From Planctomycetaceae bacterium (GTDB taxonomy: Bacteria; Planctomycetota; Planctomycetia; Pirellulales; UBA1268): DNA of 6,756 bases. The first letter of the stretch is position 1. Each line of letters opens with the position of its first letter. The notes under the pieces were generated by a model, which was not told the DNA's origin, searched no databases, and saw nothing but the letters and a program-made list of their open reading frames with translations. The translations under genes were made by a program, and so were the position numbers. Below, one piece after another: positions 5,165 to 6,756 of the stretch. The stretch is taken from contig DNLZ01000088.1 of NCBI GenBank assembly GCA_003488325.1, forward strand, positions 6,633 to 13,388. The letters are read 5' to 3'.

Positions 5165-6103
5165 GTGAATCTGCTCGCCTTCGGCATCGCGGCCGGACTC
5201 ACCGCCGCGTGCTTCAGTTCGCTGTCCTACCTCGTCTCGCGGCATCACGGCACGCGGCGGCCGGGGGGCAGCCGCCGGCTGCTCGCCCTGGCCCACGTCC
5301 TGATGGCGGTGGCCTGCGTACCCGCCTTCCTGTTCGCGGTGCCCCCGGGCGTCCCCGTCACCGCCGTGCTCACGCCGGCCGTGTGGCAGGCCTGTCTCGT
5401 GTCCACGGCCGCCTACTTCGTGGGCACGGCCTGCGTCTTCCACGCCCTGACGCGGGCCGATGCATCGCGGCTCTCGCCGCTGCTCGGGCTCAAGGTCGTC
5501 GCGCTGGCGCTCATCGTTTCGTGCGTGCTCGGCCAGCGGCTCGACTGGCGGCAGTGGGTCGCCGTCGCCCTGTGTGGTGTCGCCGCGTTGATGCTGCAAC
5601 GCGGCGGCGCCGACCTCCCGGCCCGAGCCTTCGCCGTCGTGGTGGTCAGCTGCGTCCTGTTCGCGATCGCCGACCTCGGCATCATCGCGATGATCGATGC
5701 CGTGCAGCAGGCGGTGTCGATCGGCCGGGTGCGGGCCGGCGGCGTCGCGCTCGCGCTCACGTATGTCGTGGGGGGCGTGGTGATGCTGCCGCTGGTGGCG
5801 GCCGAGTACGGCCGACCCCAGCCACCGGTCGCGGGCGACTGGCTGGCTGCCGCGCAGTACGCGGCGACCTGGCTGGTGGCCATGCTCGGCCTCTACTCCT
5901 GCTACGGCGCCGTCGGCGTCGTGCTCGGCACCGTCCTGCAGTCGACGCGGGGCGTGATGTCGGTCGGGATCGGGGCGGTGCTCGCGCACCTCGGATGGCA
6001 CGACCTGGAGAGCCGCGTCGACCGCATCATGCTCCTCAAGCGTTTCGCCGCCGCCCTGCTCATGACCGCGGCCGTCGCGATCTACGTCGGCAACGGGTCG
6101 TGA
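5165..6103 (+). CDS. EamA/DMT-superfamily membrane transporter
   Basis: A 312-residue integral membrane protein with about ten hydrophobic segments, roughly at residues 2-24, 40-59, 72-94, 105-123, 129-145, 154-175, 191-213, 226-248, 250-275 and 291-308, the usual count for EamA-type drug/metabolite transporters. The first half carries the family pattern ALTRADASRLSPLLGLK followed by a GxRLDWRQW loop, where the common Glu of GE is Gln (GQRL, residues 123-126). The second half has QSTRGVMSVGIGAVL and LKRFAAALLMTAAVAIYV, as in the second EamA repeat. The GTG at 5165 is chosen because the hydrophobic segment begins at once; upstream in-frame sequence is Arg-rich and non-membrane. Substrate and direction are unknown; the family includes many exporters of metabolites. 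It is followed after 16 bp by an oxidoreductase gene on the same strand. Confidence 0.85.
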   Translation: MNLLAFGIAAGLTAACFSSLSYLVSRHHGTRRPGGSRRLLALAHVLMAVACVPAFLFAVPPGVPVTAVLTPAVWQACLVSTAAYFVGTACVFHALTRADASRLSPLLGLKVVALALIVSCVLGQRLDWRQWVAVALCGVAALMLQRGGADLPARAFAVVVVSCVLFAIADLGIIAMIDAVQQAVSIGRVRAGGVALALTYVVGGVVMLPLVAAEYGRPQPPVAGDWLAAAQYAATWLVAMLGLYSCYGAVGVVLGTVLQSTRGVMSVGIGAVLAHLGWHDLESRVDRIMLLKRFAAALLMTAAVAIYVGNGS

Positions 6104-6110
6104 CCGAGCG

Positions 6111-6116
6111 AGGGGA
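6111..6116 (+). promoter_or_regulatory. Ribosome binding site of the FAD oxidoreductase
   Basis: AGGGGA, with core GAGG at 6110-6113, lies in the 16-bp gap after the transporter stop and just before the ATG at 6120. It supports this start and translation from a shared message. Confidence 0.45.
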
Positions 6117-6119
6117 ACG

Positions 6120-6756
6120 ATGGAGCCCTTTCCACGATCCGAGGATCCCGTCGGCATGCACGTCGCCGATCTGAAGCGACTCGCGGACACGCTCGAGGGC
6201 GACCTTCTCGTCGATGACCTCGCGCGGACGATCTACGCGACCGACGCGTCGGAGTATCAGGAGCGGCCTCTGGCCGTCGCGATACCGAGGACCGAGGCCG
6301 ACGTGCGCGCGCTCGTCCGCTTCGCGGCGGAGCGTCGCATCGGCCTCGTGCCCCGCGGCGCGGGCACGTCCCTGGCCGGTCAGGTCGTCGGCGGCGGGAT
6401 CGTCGTCGACCTTGCGAGGCACCTCGATCGCATCCTCTCGCTCGACATCGAGCGGCGGCGCGTCCGGGTGCAGCCGGGCGTCGTCCGCAACGAACTCAAC
6501 CGCTTCCTGGCGCCGCACGGGCTGTTCTTCGGTCCCGAGACCTCCACCGCGTCGTGGGCCACGATCGGCGGGATGGTGGGGAACAACTCCTGCGGCTCCA
6601 ACTCGATCGCCTACGGCTCCACCCGCGATCATCTCGTCACGGCGCGGGGCTTCCTGGCCGACGGCTCGGAGGTGACCTTCGGCCCGCTCGACGCGGCCGC
6701 CTTCGCCGAGAAGTGTGCCGGTCCCGACACGCTCGAGACGAGGATCTACCGCACGA
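6120..6756 (+). CDS. FAD-binding oxidoreductase, GlcD/D-lactate dehydrogenase-like (PCMH type), 3' truncated by window edge
   Basis: The first 212 residues are visible and open to the edge. They form the N-terminal FAD-binding PCMH domain of 2-hydroxyacid dehydrogenases such as glycolate oxidase GlcD and D-lactate dehydrogenases. Visible signatures are a TDASEYQERP entry segment (41-50) and AIPRTEADVRALVRFAAE (54-71). The FAD pyrophosphate-binding loop PRGAGTSLAGQVVGGG lies at 78-93, VRVQPGV at 115-121, and the second FAD block GPETSTASWATIGGMVGNNSCGS at 138-160, followed by YGSTRDHL. The GNNSCG form and Tyr-Gly-Ser-Thr-Arg continuation are typical of long members that fuse this domain to a C-terminal Fe-S (GlpC/HdrD-like) half of about 950-1000 residues in total; that half is outside the window, so the fusion is an inference. 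The enzyme likely passes electrons from a 2-hydroxyacid to a respiratory carrier. It is probably co-transcribed with the transporter. Confidence 0.88.
   Translation, partial: MEPFPRSEDPVGMHVADLKRLADTLEGDLLVDDLARTIYATDASEYQERPLAVAIPRTEADVRALVRFAAERRIGLVPRGAGTSLAGQVVGGGIVVDLARHLDRILSLDIERRRVRVQPGVVRNELNRFLAPHGLFFGPETSTASWATIGGMVGNNSCGSNSIAYGSTRDHLVTARGFLADGSEVTFGPLDAAAFAEKCAGPDTLETRIYRT

Noticed and set aside
5069..6190. Long leftward open frame antisense to the transporter
   Set aside because: Its extremely Arg/His/Gln/Glu-rich composition is the mirror of a membrane protein gene; there is no start signal and no domain.
1..6756. Search for tRNA, rRNA, CRISPR array, insertion sequence, attachment site or a multi-gene defence system
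   Set aside because: No cloverleaf-like GTTCGA/TAGC pattern in the gaps, no regularly spaced direct repeats, no transposase or integrase motifs, and no nuclease/helicase/toxin gene cluster were seen by eye.

Overview
The window is very GC-rich DNA with strongly G/C-biased third codon positions and tightly packed genes. It suggests a high-GC Planctomycetota bacterium. The main clue is the gene content: a large right-handed beta-helix protein with a basic N-terminus and a degenerate LEPR-XLL-like motif, next to a bicupin phosphomannose-isomerase-like protein and a DUF72 protein. This assignment is an inference from protein style. No rRNA or other marker gene is present.

Layout. Positions 1-2495 are transcribed leftwards: a DUF72 (YecE-like) TIM-barrel protein, then a type I phosphomannose-isomerase-like bicupin, then the first codons of another gene that overlaps the bicupin stop by ATGA and runs off the left edge. 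The 163-bp gap between DUF72 and the bicupin holds a small hairpin after the DUF72 stop, a weak sigma-70-like promoter and a 9+4-bp stem-loop in the predicted bicupin leader. Positions 2708-4663 (+) encode a 651-residue beta-helix protein with a Pro/Asp-rich linker and one C-terminal adhesin-type Ig-like domain. It converges with an 88-residue acidic protein of unknown function (4697-4963, -). A 201-bp divergent region with an 18-bp perfect palindrome separates that gene from a rightward pair: a 10-TM EamA/DMT-family transporter and, 16 bp later, the N-terminal 212 residues of a GlcD/D-lactate-dehydrogenase-like FAD-binding oxidoreductase cut by the right edge.

How the genes relate. Only the transporter-oxidoreductase pair and the bicupin-plus-partial-gene pair look operonic. 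The window otherwise reads as ordinary chromosomal housekeeping and accessory genes, with no mobile element, CRISPR array, tRNA or rRNA seen. The most interesting single observation is a consensus-like beta-sliding-clamp-binding pentapeptide (QLSLF) at the extreme N-terminus of the DUF72 protein, which suggests a DNA replication or repair connection for this uncharacterised family. The palindrome and the leader stem-loop are secondary regulatory candidates.
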